Part shown: positions 16,584 through 26,573 of the stretch, in pieces | Numbering within the stretch: position 1 is the first letter of the stretch | Layout of the letters: each line of letters opens with the position of its first letter | Source: Sphingosinicella sp. | Lineage (GTDB): Bacteria > Pseudomonadota > Alphaproteobacteria > Sphingomonadales > Sphingomonadaceae | Length of the DNA stretch: 64,000 bases | Assembly: GCF_013911755.1 (NCBI RefSeq) | Contig: NZ_JACESP010000018.1 | Coordinates: 24,137-88,136, forward strand | Direction: 5' to 3' | Position numbers and translations under genes: made by a program | Notes under the pieces: model-generated | Told to the model about the DNA's origin: nothing | The model's database searches: none | The model's input: only the letters and a program-made list of their open reading frames with translations

Positions 16584-17678
16584 CTACTTGAGAGCAGCGA
16601 TGTCGAGCGGCGTCATCGCGGCGGCTGCCGCTGCGGTCGCGCTGCGGACAGCGTCCGGCGATGCGATGAGACCGCGCGCCTTGAGATAGCCGGTGGGGCC
16701 CCATGCCGCATCGCTCGTGTATTCCTGCAGGAACGCGGCCAGCGCAGGCTTCGCGCGGGCATGCTCGCCCTTCACATAGATGAACATCGCGCGCGAGGCC
16801 GGATAGCTGCCGTTCGCGATCGCGTCGTATTCGGGTGCGACGCCATCGAGCGTGACGCCCTTCAGCTTGTCCAGATTCTCCTCGAGATAGGAATAGCCGA
16901 ACGCGCCTAGCGCGAGCGGATTGGCGACGAGCTTCTGAACGATGAGGTTGTCGTTTTCACCGGCCTCGACATAGACGCCGTCCTCGCGCAGACGCGTGCA
17001 GCGGGACTTGTATTCTTCCTCGTTGGATTCCTTGAGCGCCTTGAGTTCGGGGAACGTGCTGCAGCCCGCCTCCATGATGAGTTCGTTGAACGAATCGCGC
17101 GTTCCCGACGTCGGCGGGGGGCCGAGCACTTCGATCTTGCGGTTCGGCAGCTTGGGATCGACCTCGTTCCAGGTCTTCACCGTGTTCTTCGAGCCATCCG
17201 GCTTGGTCGCGGCAAGCGCCAGGAATACGTGGCGGGTGGTGAGCGCCAGATCCTCATCCGACTTCGCCTGGGCCAGCGCCAGACCATCGAGCCCGACCTG
17301 GACCTCGACGATCTGCTTGACGCCGTTCGCGTTGCAAAGTTCGACCTCGCTCTTCTTGATGCGGCGCGAGGCGTTGGCGATGTCCGGGTGCTGCGTGCCG
17401 ACGCCGCCGCAGAACAGCTTGATGCCGCCGCCGGTGCCGGTCGATTCGACGATCGGCGCAGCCGCCGCCGGGTACTTGCGGCGGAAGTTTTCAGCGACCG
17501 CGGTGGTGAACGGATAGACGGTGGACGAGCCGACGATGCGGAGCGCCGGGCCGGAGACGTTGACGCCGCCCGTGGCAGCTGCGTCGCCGCCCTGCGGCGG
17601 TGTGGGCGCGGGCGACGAATCGCAGGCGGCGAGCGCCATGAGACCGATACCGGCAAGAGCAAGGCTGGTGATGCGCAT
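16584..17678 (-). CDS. pstS: phosphate ABC transporter substrate-binding lipoprotein PstS
   Basis: A 364-residue periplasmic phosphate-binding protein. The start at 17678 gives a lipoprotein signal with lipobox LAAC at about residues 16-19. Phosphate-loop motifs are seen: VGSSTVYPFT, ESTGTGGG and PTSGTRDSF. This is the PstS family, with extra insertions compared with the E. coli protein. No pstC, pstA, pstB or phoU is adjacent, so it is an orphan receptor. A tandem Pho box upstream predicts PhoB induction at low phosphate. Confidence 0.92.
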   Translation of the reverse strand: MRITSLALAGIGLMALAACDSSPAPTPPQGGDAAATGGVNVSGPALRIVGSSTVYPFTTAVAENFRRKYPAAAAPIVESTGTGGGIKLFCGGVGTQHPDIANASRRIKKSEVELCNANGVKQIVEVQVGLDGLALAQAKSDEDLALTTRHVFLALAATKPDGSKNTVKTWNEVDPKLPNRKIEVLGPPPTSGTRDSFNELIMEAGCSTFPELKALKESNEEEYKSRCTRLREDGVYVEAGENDNLIVQKLVANPLALGAFGYSYLEENLDKLKGVTLDGVAPEYDAIANGSYPASRAMFIYVKGEHARAKPALAAFLQEYTSDAAWGPTGYLKARGLIASPDAVRSATAAAAAAMTPLDIAALK

Positions 17679-17737
17679 GGGATTCCGTCTCCGCTGGAAG
17701 AACGACCTGTTTCTGACGCCGCCCCTAGGCGTGTTCG

Positions 17738-17777
17738 ATGACGATTTGGTGACAGACAAATGTCGGATACGTGACAG
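17738..17777 (-). promoter_or_regulatory. tandem Pho box (PhoB site) upstream of pstS
   Basis: Read on the minus strand, four 7-mers recur at exact 11-nt spacing: CTGTCAC, CCGACAT, CTGTCAC, TCGTCAT, separated by 4-nt spacers. This matches the known PhoB direct-repeat pattern (CTGTCAT-like units every 11 bp) and amounts to two adjoining Pho boxes. It lies 60-99 nt before the pstS start, a normal activator position. Confidence 0.82.
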
Positions 17778-17821
17778 CTGCTCTTGTTTGCCCCTCTCAC
17801 CGGCGGGGAGGGGGAGGTCCG

Positions 17822-20638
17822 TTAGTGGGCGGCGTTCCAGTTTTTGCCGGTGCCGACCTCGACGACGAGCGGGACGGTCATTTCGACGATGGGCGCACAG
17901 GCATGCTCCATCACGCGCTTGATGACCGCGCCTGCCGCTGCCGCCTTGTCCACGGGAACCTCGAAGACGAGTTCGTCGTGTACCTGCAGCAGCATGCGCG
18001 CGTCCGTGAGCCCTTCCGTCTCCAGCGCCTCCTCGATGCGGATCATTGCGCGCCGGATGATGTCGGCGGCGGTGCCCTGCAGCGGCGCGTTGATCGCCGC
18101 GCGCTCGCCGAAAGCGCGCTCAGCCTGGTTCGACGATCTGATAAGCGGCGTGTGAATGCGGCGACCGAACAATGTTTCGACATAGCCGAGGTCGCGGGCG
18201 CTCATCTTGGTGCGCTCCATGTAATCGCGGATGCCGGGGAAGCGTTCGAAATAGCGCTTGATGTAGTCGCCGGCGACGCCGCGATCGATGCCGAGGTTGC
18301 GCGCAAGGCCGAATGCCGAGATGCCGTAGATGATGCCGAAGTTGATCGCCTTCGCCTGTCGCCGTACCGACGGGTCCATGCCCTCGATGGGCACGCCGAA
18401 CATTTCGGACGCCGTCATCGCATGGATGTCGAGTCCGTCCGCGAACGCCTGACGGAGCGCCGGAATTTCGGCCATCTCGGCGAGCAGGCGCAGCTCGATC
18501 TGGCTGTAGTCCGCCGAAAGTAGCACATTGCCGTCCTCCGGCACGAAGGCGTCGCGGATCTTGCGGCCCTCCTCGGTGCGGATCGGGATGTTCTGGAGGT
18601 TCGGATCGGTCGACGAGAGCCGACCGGTGGTGGTGGAGGCGAGCGCGTAGCTGGTGTGGACGCGGCCCGTCTGCGGGTTGATCTGCTCCTGCAGCGTATC
18701 GGTGTAGGTGGACTTCAGCTTGGCGAGCTGGCGCCAGTCCAGTACCTTCTGCGCGATCGGAACACCTTCGCCGGCAAGGCGGTCGAGCACGTCGACGTCG
18801 GTGGAGTAGGCGCCGGTCTTGCCGGATTTCTTGCCGCCCTGCAGGCCCATCTGCTCGAACAGGATCTCGCCGAGCTGACGCGGCGAGGCGACGTTGAAGG
18901 GGCCGCCGGCGAGCGCATGAATCTCGCCCTCCAGCCGTTCGAGGCCGTGCGCGTAATCCGCCGAAAGCCGCGCGAGCGCAGCGCGGTCCACCTTGATGCC
19001 CCGGCTTTCCATGCGCATCAGCACGGGGACGAGCGGGCGTTCGAGGGTTTCGTAGACGCGCGTGACCTTTTCCCGCCACAGGCGCGGCTTCAGGTGCTGC
19101 CAGAGACGGAGCGTACAGTCGGCATCCTCCGCAGCGTATTTGGTGGCGGCGTCGAGCGGTACCTTGTCGAAGGTGACCTGCGCCTTGCCAGTGCCCGCGA
19201 CGGCCTTGAAGGCGACCGGCGTGTGGCCGAGCGTGCGCACCGATAGCGCGTCCATGCCGTGCCCGGCGGGGCCGCCGTTTTCCTGCGCCTTGCCCGAATC
19301 GAGCGCGTAGGAGATCAGCATCGTGTCGTCGAATGGCGCTATGGTGATGCCGAGGCGCGACAGCACGAGCATGTCGTACTTGAGGTTCTGGCCGACCTTG
19401 AGCGTCGCCGGGTCTTCAAGCAGCGGCTTCAGGCGGGCGAGCGCCTCCGCGCGGTCCAGCTGCACGGGTGTTTCGCCGAGCAGACCTTCGACGGCGACAT
19501 GGCCGAGCGGGATATAGCAGGCGCGATTGGGCGCTGTGGCGAGGCTGACGCCGACGAGATTGGCGCGCATCGCATCGAGGCTGTCGGTTTCGGTGTCGAT
19601 CGCCACGGTGCCCGCCGCGAAGGCTTCCGCGATCCAGATGTCGAGCGCTTGGAGCGTGGTCACCGTTTCATACTTGTCGTGCTCGAAGGGCAGCAGCGCC
19701 GGCGAGAAGGCGTCGGGCGCCGGCAGCGCCGCGCCGCCGCGCCCGGCGGACATTTCCTCCGCCGTGTGCTTGCCGAGCTTCGCCAGCAGCGTGCGGAAGC
19801 CGTGCTTCTTGAAGAAGGCGGCGAGCGGCTCGTGCGGCGGGTCCTTCAGCGCGAATTCGGAAATCGGCTCGGGCAGCGGCCAGTCGGTCTTCAGCGTGAC
19901 GAGCACGCGCGACATACGGATGGCATCGACGCTCGACTGGATCATCTCGCGGAGCTTGTCGCGCTTGATCTCACCGGCGCGGGCGATCAGCGTCTCGACG
20001 TCGCCGAACTGCTGGATGAGCTGTGTCGCCGTCTTGGGCCCGACGCCGCGCACGCCTGGGATATTATCGACCGCGTCGCCCATCAGCGCCAGCACGTCGC
20101 CGACCTTCTCGGGCGGCACGCCGAACTTTTCCTCGACGTGCGCAACATCCATCCTGAGGTCGCGCATCGTATCGAGCATATCGATGCCGCCGCCGACGAG
20201 CTGCATCAGGTCCTTGTCCGAAGAGACGATGGTGACCTTCATGCCATCGTCGCGCGCCTTCACGGCATAGGCGGCGATGATGTCGTCGGCCTCGATGCCG
20301 ATCTCTTCGATGCACGGCACCGAAAAGGCGCGCACGGCATCGCGGATGAGTGGAAACTGCGGGATCAGGTCCTCGGGCGGCTCAGGCCGGTTCGCCTTGT
20401 ATTCGGGATAGATATCCATGCGGAAGCTGTGCTTCGAGGCATCCAGGATGACCGCAAGATGCGTCGGCCCCTCGCCCCGGTTCAGCTCCTCGATCAGCTT
20501 CCAGAGCATCGCCGTGAAGCCGAACACGGCGTTGACGGGCGTGCCTTCCGGATCGGTAAGCGGCGGCAGGCGGTGGTAGGCGCGGAAGATGAAGCTCGAC
20601 CCGTCGACGAGGTAGAGATGCTGGGGGGAGTCGGTCAT
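17822..20638 (-). CDS. polA: DNA polymerase I
   Basis: A 938-residue PolA for Okazaki-fragment processing and repair synthesis. Order of domains: 5' nuclease (about residues 1-300), proofreading 3'-5' exonuclease (from about 345, with DTETDSLD intact) and the family A polymerase domain (about 560-938, with motif A DYSQIELR and motif C VHDELVFE). All three activities look intact. It is transcribed alone, opposite the toxin-antitoxin pair. Confidence 0.97.
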   Translation of the reverse strand: MTDSPQHLYLVDGSSFIFRAYHRLPPLTDPEGTPVNAVFGFTAMLWKLIEELNRGEGPTHLAVILDASKHSFRMDIYPEYKANRPEPPEDLIPQFPLIRDAVRAFSVPCIEEIGIEADDIIAAYAVKARDDGMKVTIVSSDKDLMQLVGGGIDMLDTMRDLRMDVAHVEEKFGVPPEKVGDVLALMGDAVDNIPGVRGVGPKTATQLIQQFGDVETLIARAGEIKRDKLREMIQSSVDAIRMSRVLVTLKTDWPLPEPISEFALKDPPHEPLAAFFKKHGFRTLLAKLGKHTAEEMSAGRGGAALPAPDAFSPALLPFEHDKYETVTTLQALDIWIAEAFAAGTVAIDTETDSLDAMRANLVGVSLATAPNRACYIPLGHVAVEGLLGETPVQLDRAEALARLKPLLEDPATLKVGQNLKYDMLVLSRLGITIAPFDDTMLISYALDSGKAQENGGPAGHGMDALSVRTLGHTPVAFKAVAGTGKAQVTFDKVPLDAATKYAAEDADCTLRLWQHLKPRLWREKVTRVYETLERPLVPVLMRMESRGIKVDRAALARLSADYAHGLERLEGEIHALAGGPFNVASPRQLGEILFEQMGLQGGKKSGKTGAYSTDVDVLDRLAGEGVPIAQKVLDWRQLAKLKSTYTDTLQEQINPQTGRVHTSYALASTTTGRLSSTDPNLQNIPIRTEEGRKIRDAFVPEDGNVLLSADYSQIELRLLAEMAEIPALRQAFADGLDIHAMTASEMFGVPIEGMDPSVRRQAKAINFGIIYGISAFGLARNLGIDRGVAGDYIKRYFERFPGIRDYMERTKMSARDLGYVETLFGRRIHTPLIRSSNQAERAFGERAAINAPLQGTAADIIRRAMIRIEEALETEGLTDARMLLQVHDELVFEVPVDKAAAAGAVIKRVMEHACAPIVEMTVPLVVEVGTGKNWNAAH

Positions 20639-20732
20639 GGACGAGCGTTTAGCAAGCGGGTGCGGCGTTGGCGAGCGGCGCGGGCGTGAGATGAGAATTG
20701 CGAATTCTCCCTAGATCGATTACTCTCCCATC

Positions 20733-21023
20733 ATGAACACTTCACCCCGACACCCCGAAGGGTTTGGACGCGCCGTACCGGTAGGCGCGAACGGACGCAT
20801 GAACCTGCCCGCCGACGTACGCCGCGCGCTCGGCCTTGAAGGGGCGGGCAAGGTTTTCTTCGAACAGGATAGCGAAGGCGTGCGGATCATGACCTTCGCC
20901 CAGCGGCTGGAACGCGCGCGTGGCCGCCTGAAGCCCTTCGTCAAAACCGGCGAGCGGATATCCGACGAATTGGTCCGCGAACGCCGCGCCGAGGACAAAA
21001 GCGAAACCGGCCCGCGTGGCTGA
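20733..21023 (+). CDS. AbrB/MazE-type antitoxin (VapB-like)
   Basis: A 96-residue protein with an N-terminal swapped-hairpin DNA-binding domain (about residues 12-55: VPVGANGRMNLPADVRRALGLEGAG) and an acidic/basic helical tail that would wrap the toxin. It precedes and overlaps a PIN-domain gene by 8 nt, the standard VapBC layout. Antitoxins of this kind neutralise the nuclease and repress their own promoter. The region just upstream is AT-richer (GAATTGCGAATTC at about 20695-20707), which could hold the promoter. Confidence 0.82.
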   Translation: MNTSPRHPEGFGRAVPVGANGRMNLPADVRRALGLEGAGKVFFEQDSEGVRIMTFAQRLERARGRLKPFVKTGERISDELVRERRAEDKSETGPRG

Positions 21024-21405
21024 TATCGTCCTCGATTCGTCTGCCGTGCTGGCCATGCTTTGGGGAGAGCCGGGCGGCGAAAAGGTCGCGGCGGTTGCCG
21101 ACGCTGCAGCGATCTCAGCCAACAATATCGCCGAAGTCGCGACCAAACTGGCGGACAAGGGCGTACCGCAGGATACGGTCGTCGCCACGCTCGCCGATCT
21201 CGAGCTTGAGATTCACGACGTGGACATGGCGATGGCGATATCCATCGGCGCGCTGCGCGCATCGACGCGGGCGGCGGGGCTTTCGCTCGGCGACCGAAGC
21301 TGCCTTGCCCTCGCAAAAGCGCTCAGTGTCCCGGCCGTGACGACAGACCGCGCGTGGGCAGATATCGCGGAGGCCTCCGGCGTGGAGGTGCGGTTGATCC
21401 GCTAA
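21016..21405 (+). CDS. PIN-domain toxin (VapC-like)
   Basis: A 129-residue PIN ribonuclease starting with GTG at 21016 inside the antitoxin end. The acidic active-site set is complete: Asp in VLDSSAVLAML, Glu in NNIAEVATK, Asp in SLGDRSCLAL and Asp in VTTDRAW. Known VapC toxins cut tRNA or rRNA. All catalytic residues are present, so the toxin is probably active and the pair functional. Its stop overlaps the convergent nadB stop by 4 nt. Confidence 0.87.
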   Translation: MADIVLDSSAVLAMLWGEPGGEKVAAVADAAAISANNIAEVATKLADKGVPQDTVVATLADLELEIHDVDMAMAISIGALRASTRAAGLSLGDRSCLALAKALSVPAVTTDRAWADIAEASGVEVRLIR

Positions 21406-22991
21406 GGGATGAGCACCGTGTCTTCCGCGACCGGAGACGGCTCCGGATAGTCGAGCGTGTAATGCAGCCCTCGGCTTTCGTGGCGGCGGAGGGCGGAGCG
21501 GACGATGAGGTCGGCGGCCGTGAGAAGATTGCGCAGCTCGATGAGGTCGGGCGTGACGCGGAAGTGACCGTAGAAATCCTCGACCTCGCCGGTGAGGAGT
21601 TTGATGCGGTGCTGCGCGCGATCCAGCCGCTTCGTGGTGCGGACGATGCCGACATAGTTCCACATGAAACGCCGGATTTCCGTCCAGTTCTGCTTGATGA
21701 CGACCTCTTCGTCCGAATCGGTGACGCGGCTTTCGTCCCACGCGCGGATCGGCGGCGGCGCCGCCAGCCCGTCCCAGTTCGCGGCGATATGCTTTGCCGC
21801 CGCCTCCCCGAACACGAAGCATTCGAGGAGCGAGTTTGAGGCAAGGCGGTTGGCGCCGTGGAGGCCGGAGTGGCTGACCTCGCCCGCCGCGTAAAGACCG
21901 GGGAGGTCGGTGCGGCCGTCGCGGTCGATGACGACGCCGCCGCACGTGTAGTGCTGCGCGGGGACGACCGGGATCGGGTCCTTGGTCATGTCAATGCCGA
22001 GCGAAAGCAGCTTCTCGTAGATGTTCGGGAAGTGGTGCTTCACGAACTCAGGCCCCATGTGGCTGATATCGAGGTGCACGTAATCGAGGCCGAGGCGCTT
22101 GATCTCGTGGTCGATGGCGCGGGCGACGATGTCGCGGGGGGCAAGCTCGGCGCGCGGATCGAAGCGCGGCATGAAACGCTCGCCGCCGCCGGGGACGCCG
22201 GGGGGCAATTTGAGGTGGCCGCCCTCGCCGCGCACGGCTTCGGTGATGAGGAAGTTCTTGACCTCCAGATTGTAGAGGCAGGTCGGGTGGAACTGCATGA
22301 ATTCCATGTTGGCGACGCGGCAGCCGGCGCGCCACGCCATCGCGATGCCGTCTCCGGTCGCGCCGCGCGGCGCCGTGGAGAACAGATAGGTGCGGCCCGC
22401 CCCGCCGGTGGCGAGCACGGTGGCACGTGCCGTCAGCGTCTCGACGCGGCCGGTGGCGCGGTCGAGCGCGTAGACACCCCAGACGTGACCGTCGCCCGAG
22501 TAGCGCTCGCCGTGTCGGCTGGTGACGAGATCGATGCCGACCCTGTCCGGCAGCAGCGTGATGTTGGGGCTGGCGGCGGCGGCCTTTTCGAGCGCCTGCT
22601 GCACCGCCCAGCCGGTTGCGTCGTCGACGTGCACGATGCGGCGGTGGCTGTGCCCACCTTCGCGCGTCAGGTGCCAGCGCTCCGTGCCGCCGGCGTTGAA
22701 GGGCACGCCGATCTCGGCGAGCCGCTCGATCGCCGCGGGGGCGTTTTCAACGACGAACTCGACGATGTCGCGGTGGTTGAGCCCCGCGCCCGCCACCATC
22801 GTATCCTCGATGTGGCTTTCGAACGTGTCGCCCGGCTCCAGCACCGCGGCGATGCCGCCCTGCGCCCATGACGTCGACCCGGCGGACAGGTCCGCCTTCG
22901 ACAGCACCCCGACACGGAAATGCTGCGCGAGGTTGAGCGCGCAGGTGAGCCCCGCGGCGCCAGAGCCGATGACGAGGACATCGAACTGCAT
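21402..22991 (-). CDS. nadB: L-aspartate oxidase
   Basis: A 529-residue flavoprotein of the succinate dehydrogenase/fumarate reductase family. The FAD-binding GSGAAGLTCAL is at about residues 8-18; THREGGHSHRRI-type His/Arg active-site region is near residue 110-120, and GLYAAGEVSHSGLHGANRL near 345 is characteristic of NadB. It oxidises aspartate to iminoaspartate for quinolinate and NAD synthesis. nadA and nadC are not in the window. Its ATG overlaps the ABC ATPase stop by 1 nt (TGATG). Confidence 0.95.
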   Translation of the reverse strand: MQFDVLVIGSGAAGLTCALNLAQHFRVGVLSKADLSAGSTSWAQGGIAAVLEPGDTFESHIEDTMVAGAGLNHRDIVEFVVENAPAAIERLAEIGVPFNAGGTERWHLTREGGHSHRRIVHVDDATGWAVQQALEKAAAASPNITLLPDRVGIDLVTSRHGERYSGDGHVWGVYALDRATGRVETLTARATVLATGGAGRTYLFSTAPRGATGDGIAMAWRAGCRVANMEFMQFHPTCLYNLEVKNFLITEAVRGEGGHLKLPPGVPGGGERFMPRFDPRAELAPRDIVARAIDHEIKRLGLDYVHLDISHMGPEFVKHHFPNIYEKLLSLGIDMTKDPIPVVPAQHYTCGGVVIDRDGRTDLPGLYAAGEVSHSGLHGANRLASNSLLECFVFGEAAAKHIAANWDGLAAPPPIRAWDESRVTDSDEEVVIKQNWTEIRRFMWNYVGIVRTTKRLDRAQHRIKLLTGEVEDFYGHFRVTPDLIELRNLLTAADLIVRSALRRHESRGLHYTLDYPEPSPVAEDTVLIP

Positions 22992-23911
22992 CAGGCGGCG
23001 ACTTGCTGGGTGAGATGCAGGAACACGTCCTCGAGATCCGCTTCGCGCGTCGAGACATCGACGACGCCGAGGCCGGTCGCGCTGATCGCCTGCAGAAGAT
23101 CGCCCGCGGTGAGCACACTGCGATTGTAGGTGAGAATGAGCTGGCGGGTGCCCTTCATTTCCACCTTCTCGGCGGGGAGACCGGCGGGCGGGTTATCGAG
23201 ATCGCGGTCCACCGTGACGATCAGGCACTTTTCCTGCGCGCTGGCGAGGAGCGCGTGCGTCTCGTCGTTCGCCACCACCTCGCCGTGGTTGATGATGGCG
23301 ATGCGGTCGCAAAGTTCCTCGGCCTCTTCGAGATAGTGCGTGGTGAGCACGACCGTGGTGCCCGCCGCATGAAGCTCGCGCACGTAGGACCAAAGCTGCT
23401 GGCGAAGCTCGATGTCGACGCCCGCGGTGGGCTCGTCGAGAATCAGGATCGGCGGATTGTGCACGAGCGCCTTGCCGATAAGGAGCCGCCGCTTCATGCC
23501 GCCCGAAAGCGTGCGCGCGTAGGCATGCGCCTTGTCCTCGAGCCGGACCGCGCGGAGGATTTCCATCGTGCGCCGCTCGGCCTTCGGCACGGCGTAGAGC
23601 CCGGCGTGGATTTCGAGTGTCTCGAACGGGGTGAAGAAGGCGTCGAACAGGATTTCCTGCGGCACGATGCCGATCGCGCGCTTCGCGTTCCGCCGGTCTT
23701 CGTCGATATCGAAGCCCCAGATGCGCGCGGTGCCGCCGGTCTTGTTCACAAGGCCCGCGAGGATGTTGATCAGCGTCGACTTGCCCGCGCCATTGGGGCC
23801 GAGCAGCCCGAAGATCTGGCCGCGCGGCACATCGAAGCTGACGCCTTTCAGGGCGCGCTTGCCGTCCGAATAGGTTTTTTCGAGGTCGCGGATTTCGATG
23901 GCGGGCTGCAT
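22991..23911 (-). CDS. ABC transporter ATP-binding protein (DrrA/NatA-like)
   Basis: A 306-residue ABC ATPase. Walker A is GPNGAGKST near residue 39, the signature is LSGGMKRRLL, Walker B is LILDEPTAGVD, and the H-loop is in LTTHY. The C-terminal extension of about 80 residues fits the multidrug/NatA-type subfamily, whose permease is a separate protein. No permease gene is adjacent; nadB follows directly. The exported substrate is unknown. Confidence 0.9.
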   Translation of the reverse strand: MQPAIEIRDLEKTYSDGKRALKGVSFDVPRGQIFGLLGPNGAGKSTLINILAGLVNKTGGTARIWGFDIDEDRRNAKRAIGIVPQEILFDAFFTPFETLEIHAGLYAVPKAERRTMEILRAVRLEDKAHAYARTLSGGMKRRLLIGKALVHNPPILILDEPTAGVDIELRQQLWSYVRELHAAGTTVVLTTHYLEEAEELCDRIAIINHGEVVANDETHALLASAQEKCLIVTVDRDLDNPPAGLPAEKVEMKGTRQLILTYNRSVLTAGDLLQAISATGLGVVDVSTREADLEDVFLHLTQQVAA

Positions 23912-23954
23912 GGACGCCTCGCATAGCGCGGACGTCCATGCCCGCCAAGCGGAC

Positions 23955-24395
23955 TTACGCGGCCTCCACCATTGCGGCGATGGCGTCAGGCGGCAAATTC
24001 GTCGCTTCCTTGGCGATCTCGGCGACGATCCGGTCCGACACTTCCTTGTGATAATGCTTGCGCATCTCGCCGAGCGTCGCTGGCGGCGCGATGATGATGA
24101 GACGGTCGGTCTTGCCGCCGAGCGCGCGCTTTTTCAGGATATCGGCGACCTCGGCGGCGAACCGATCCTCGGCGAGCTGCTTGAAATCGGTTTCCTCGTA
24201 GCTGCTGCGCCGGCCGCCAACGCTCTGGAAGCTGCGTCCGGGCTTGTCGCTTGACAGCTCGCGGTCGGGGCGGAGGTCCTGCTCTTCCTCGCGGATCACC
24301 TGCAGATCGGGGAACTTCGTGTCGCCTTCGTTGACGAGCAGAAGCAGCTTGCGCCCGTCTGCGACGCAAATCTCGGTCTTGTGCTGGAGGATCAT
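23955..24395 (-). CDS. host attachment family protein
   Basis: A 146-residue protein of the family annotated as required for attachment to host cells (AtsE-like). The start at 24395 gives [16 protein letters not shown] with GGGAG upstream. Conserved features are the early [10 protein letters not shown] strand, the middle [19 protein letters not shown] helix and the [18 protein letters not shown] strand-helix typical of the fold, which is related to eRF1-like domains. The biochemical function is not known, and it is common in alphaproteobacteria without hosts. It diverges from serS. Confidence 0.8.
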   Translation of the reverse strand: MILQHKTEICVADGRKLLLLVNEGDTKFPDLQVIREEEQDLRPDRELSSDKPGRSFQSVGGRRSSYEETDFKQLAEDRFAAEVADILKKRALGGKTDRLIIIAPPATLGEMRKHYHKEVSDRIVAEIAKEATNLPPDAIAAMVEAA

Positions 24396-24488
24396 GGGGT
24401 CTCCCTTTTCTGCCTGTGTATGAAGCTTCAACGAAGCACGGCGAAACCGGTTGCGGGCCAAACGCGCCCGTTCCATAGAGCCTTCGCC

Positions 24489-25760
24489 ATGCATGATATC
24501 CGTTATATCCGGGAAAACCCCGCCGAATTTGATCTGGGTCTAGCTCGAAAGGGGCTTGCACCCCTGTCGGCGGAAATTCTTGGCGAAGACGCCGCGCTGC
24601 GCGAGACGGTGACGACGCTGCAGGCCGCGCTGACGCGGCGCAACGAGGCGTCGAAGGCGATCGGCGCCGCGAAGGCGCAGAAGGACGAGGCGACGGCCGC
24701 TGCGCTCATGGCCGAAGTGTCCGAGCTGAAGACGCGCATCCCCGATCTTGAGGCGAAGGAGCGCGAACTTTCGGAAGCGCTGAATGCCCGGCTTTCGGGC
24801 ATCCCGAACATTCCCGCCGCCGATGTGCCGGAAGGGCCGGATGAAACCGCGAACGTCGTGCTGAAAACGTGGGGCGAGCCGCGCGCCTTTGATTTCCAGC
24901 CCAAGGAGCACGATGCCGTCGCCGCGCCGCTCGGGCTCGATTTCGAACGCGCGGCGAAGCTTTCCGGCGCGCGCTTCGCGGTGATGAGCGGCGGCGTTGC
25001 CCGCCTGCACCGTGCGCTTGCACAGTTCATGCTCGACCGGCAGGTGGAGAACGGCTTCACCGAGACCGCCGTGCCGCTGCTGGTACGCGACGAGGCGATG
25101 TACGGCACCGGCCAGCTGCCGAAGTTCGCCGAGGACCTGTTCCAGACGACCGACGGCCGCTGGCTGATCCCGACCGCCGAGGTGAGCCTCACGAACCTCG
25201 TGGCGGGCGAGATCCTCGACAGCGCGAGCCTGCCGCTGCGGCTGACCGCGCTCTCCCCCTGCTTCCGCGCCGAAGCGGGTTCGGCGGGGCGGGACACCAA
25301 GGGCATGATCCGCCAGCACCAGTTCGAGAAAGTGGAGATGGTGGTGATCGCGGCGGCGGACCAGTCCGAAGCCGAGCACGCACGCATGACCGAATGTGCC
25401 GAGGGCATTCTGCAGGCTCTCGGCCTTCCTTACCGGGTGATGCTGCTGTGCGCTGGAGACATGGGCTTTGCCTCGCGCAAGACCCACGACCTCGAGGTCT
25501 GGCTGCCGGGGCAGGGCTGTTATCGCGAGATTTCGAGCGTTTCCAACTGCGGCGACTTCCAGGCGCGGCGCATGAACGCGCGCCACCGCGCGGCGGGCGA
25601 GAAGGGCACGGCGTTTGTCCACACGCTGAACGGTTCCGGCCTCGCAGTCGGCCGCACGCTCGTCGCGGTGCTCGAAAACTATCAGCAGGTGGACGGGTCG
25701 GTGACCATCCCCGAGGTGCTGCGGCCTTATATGGGCGGGCTGGAGGCGCTGCGGCCGTGA
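24489..25760 (+). CDS. serS: seryl-tRNA synthetase
   Basis: A 423-residue class II synthetase charging tRNA-Ser. The start at 24489 gives [15 protein letters not shown]. An N-terminal coiled-coil arm (about residues 30-105) binds the long variable arm of tRNA-Ser. Class II motif 2 ([14 protein letters not shown]) and motif 3 ([18 protein letters not shown]) are intact. It overlaps surE by 4 nt and heads a serS-surE-nlpD-like run. Confidence 0.97.
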   Translation: MHDIRYIRENPAEFDLGLARKGLAPLSAEILGEDAALRETVTTLQAALTRRNEASKAIGAAKAQKDEATAAALMAEVSELKTRIPDLEAKERELSEALNARLSGIPNIPAADVPEGPDETANVVLKTWGEPRAFDFQPKEHDAVAAPLGLDFERAAKLSGARFAVMSGGVARLHRALAQFMLDRQVENGFTETAVPLLVRDEAMYGTGQLPKFAEDLFQTTDGRWLIPTAEVSLTNLVAGEILDSASLPLRLTALSPCFRAEAGSAGRDTKGMIRQHQFEKVEMVVIAAADQSEAEHARMTECAEGILQALGLPYRVMLLCAGDMGFASRKTHDLEVWLPGQGCYREISSVSNCGDFQARRMNARHRAAGEKGTAFVHTLNGSGLAVGRTLVAVLENYQQVDGSVTIPEVLRPYMGGLEALRP

Positions 25761-26524
25761 GGATCCTGCTCACCAACGACGACGGCTATCACGCGCCCGG
25801 CATGGCGGTGCTCGAGGCGATCGCCCGCGAACTTACCGACGACATCTGGGTGGTCGCGCCCGCCGAGGAACAGTCCGGCGCGGGTCATTCGCTGACGCTG
25901 ACGCAGCCCATTCGCCTGCAGAAGCACGGCGAGCGGCGCTTTGCGGTGCGCGGCACGCCGACCGACAGCGTGATGATGGCGCTTGGCCTCCTGATGAAGG
26001 ACAGTCCGCCCGATCTCGTGCTTTCGGGCGTCAACCGCGGCGCCAACCTTGCCGAGGACGTCACCTATTCGGGCACCGTCTCGGCGGCGATGGAGGCGAC
26101 GCTGTACGGCGTGCCTGCCATCGCGCTCAGCCAGTGCCTCGGTCAGATGCGCGCGGCGCAGGCGTTCGAGACAGCAGCCAAGTGGGGCGCCACGGTCGTT
26201 CGCGCGCTCGCGGCGAAGACATGGCCCAAGGGCGTGCTGATGAACGTGAACTTCCCCGCCGTCGCGCCGGACGCGGTGAAGGGCGTACGCGTGACCGAAC
26301 AGGGCTTCCGCGACTACGGCGCCACCGCCATCGAGGAACGCGTCGATCCGCGCGGCTTCACCTATTACTGGTTCGGGCTGGGGCGCGAGGCGACGGAAGC
26401 CGGGCACCTCACCGATTTGCAGGCCACGCACGAGGGGCTGATCTCGGTGACGCCGCTTCATCTCGACCTCACGCACTACGAGACACTGGATTCGCTGAAG
26501 GATGCGATGAAGCACCTCGGCTAG
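25757..26524 (+). CDS. surE: 5'/3'-nucleotidase SurE
   Basis: A 255-residue SurE phosphatase starting with GTG at 25757. [12 protein letters not shown] is at residues 4-15, with the Asp-Asp metal ligands at 8-9; [22 protein letters not shown] is the family core. Known SurE removes phosphate from nucleoside monophosphates during stress. In many bacteria surE, pcm and nlpD are linked; here pcm is missing and the nlpD-like gene follows after 49 nt. Confidence 0.95.
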   Translation: MRILLTNDDGYHAPGMAVLEAIARELTDDIWVVAPAEEQSGAGHSLTLTQPIRLQKHGERRFAVRGTPTDSVMMALGLLMKDSPPDLVLSGVNRGANLAEDVTYSGTVSAAMEATLYGVPAIALSQCLGQMRAAQAFETAAKWGATVVRALAAKTWPKGVLMNVNFPAVAPDAVKGVRVTEQGFRDYGATAIEERVDPRGFTYYWFGLGREATEAGHLTDLQATHEGLISVTPLHLDLTHYETLDSLKDAMKHLG

Positions 26525-26573
26525 ACACGATCGGCGATTCAAATCCGCGTCGTGCCGGGTTAGAGACGTCCCC

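Noticed and set aside
17790-17816. C-rich/G-rich hairpin between pstS and polA as a terminator
   Set aside because: Pairing is imperfect and no T-run follows on the polA strand.
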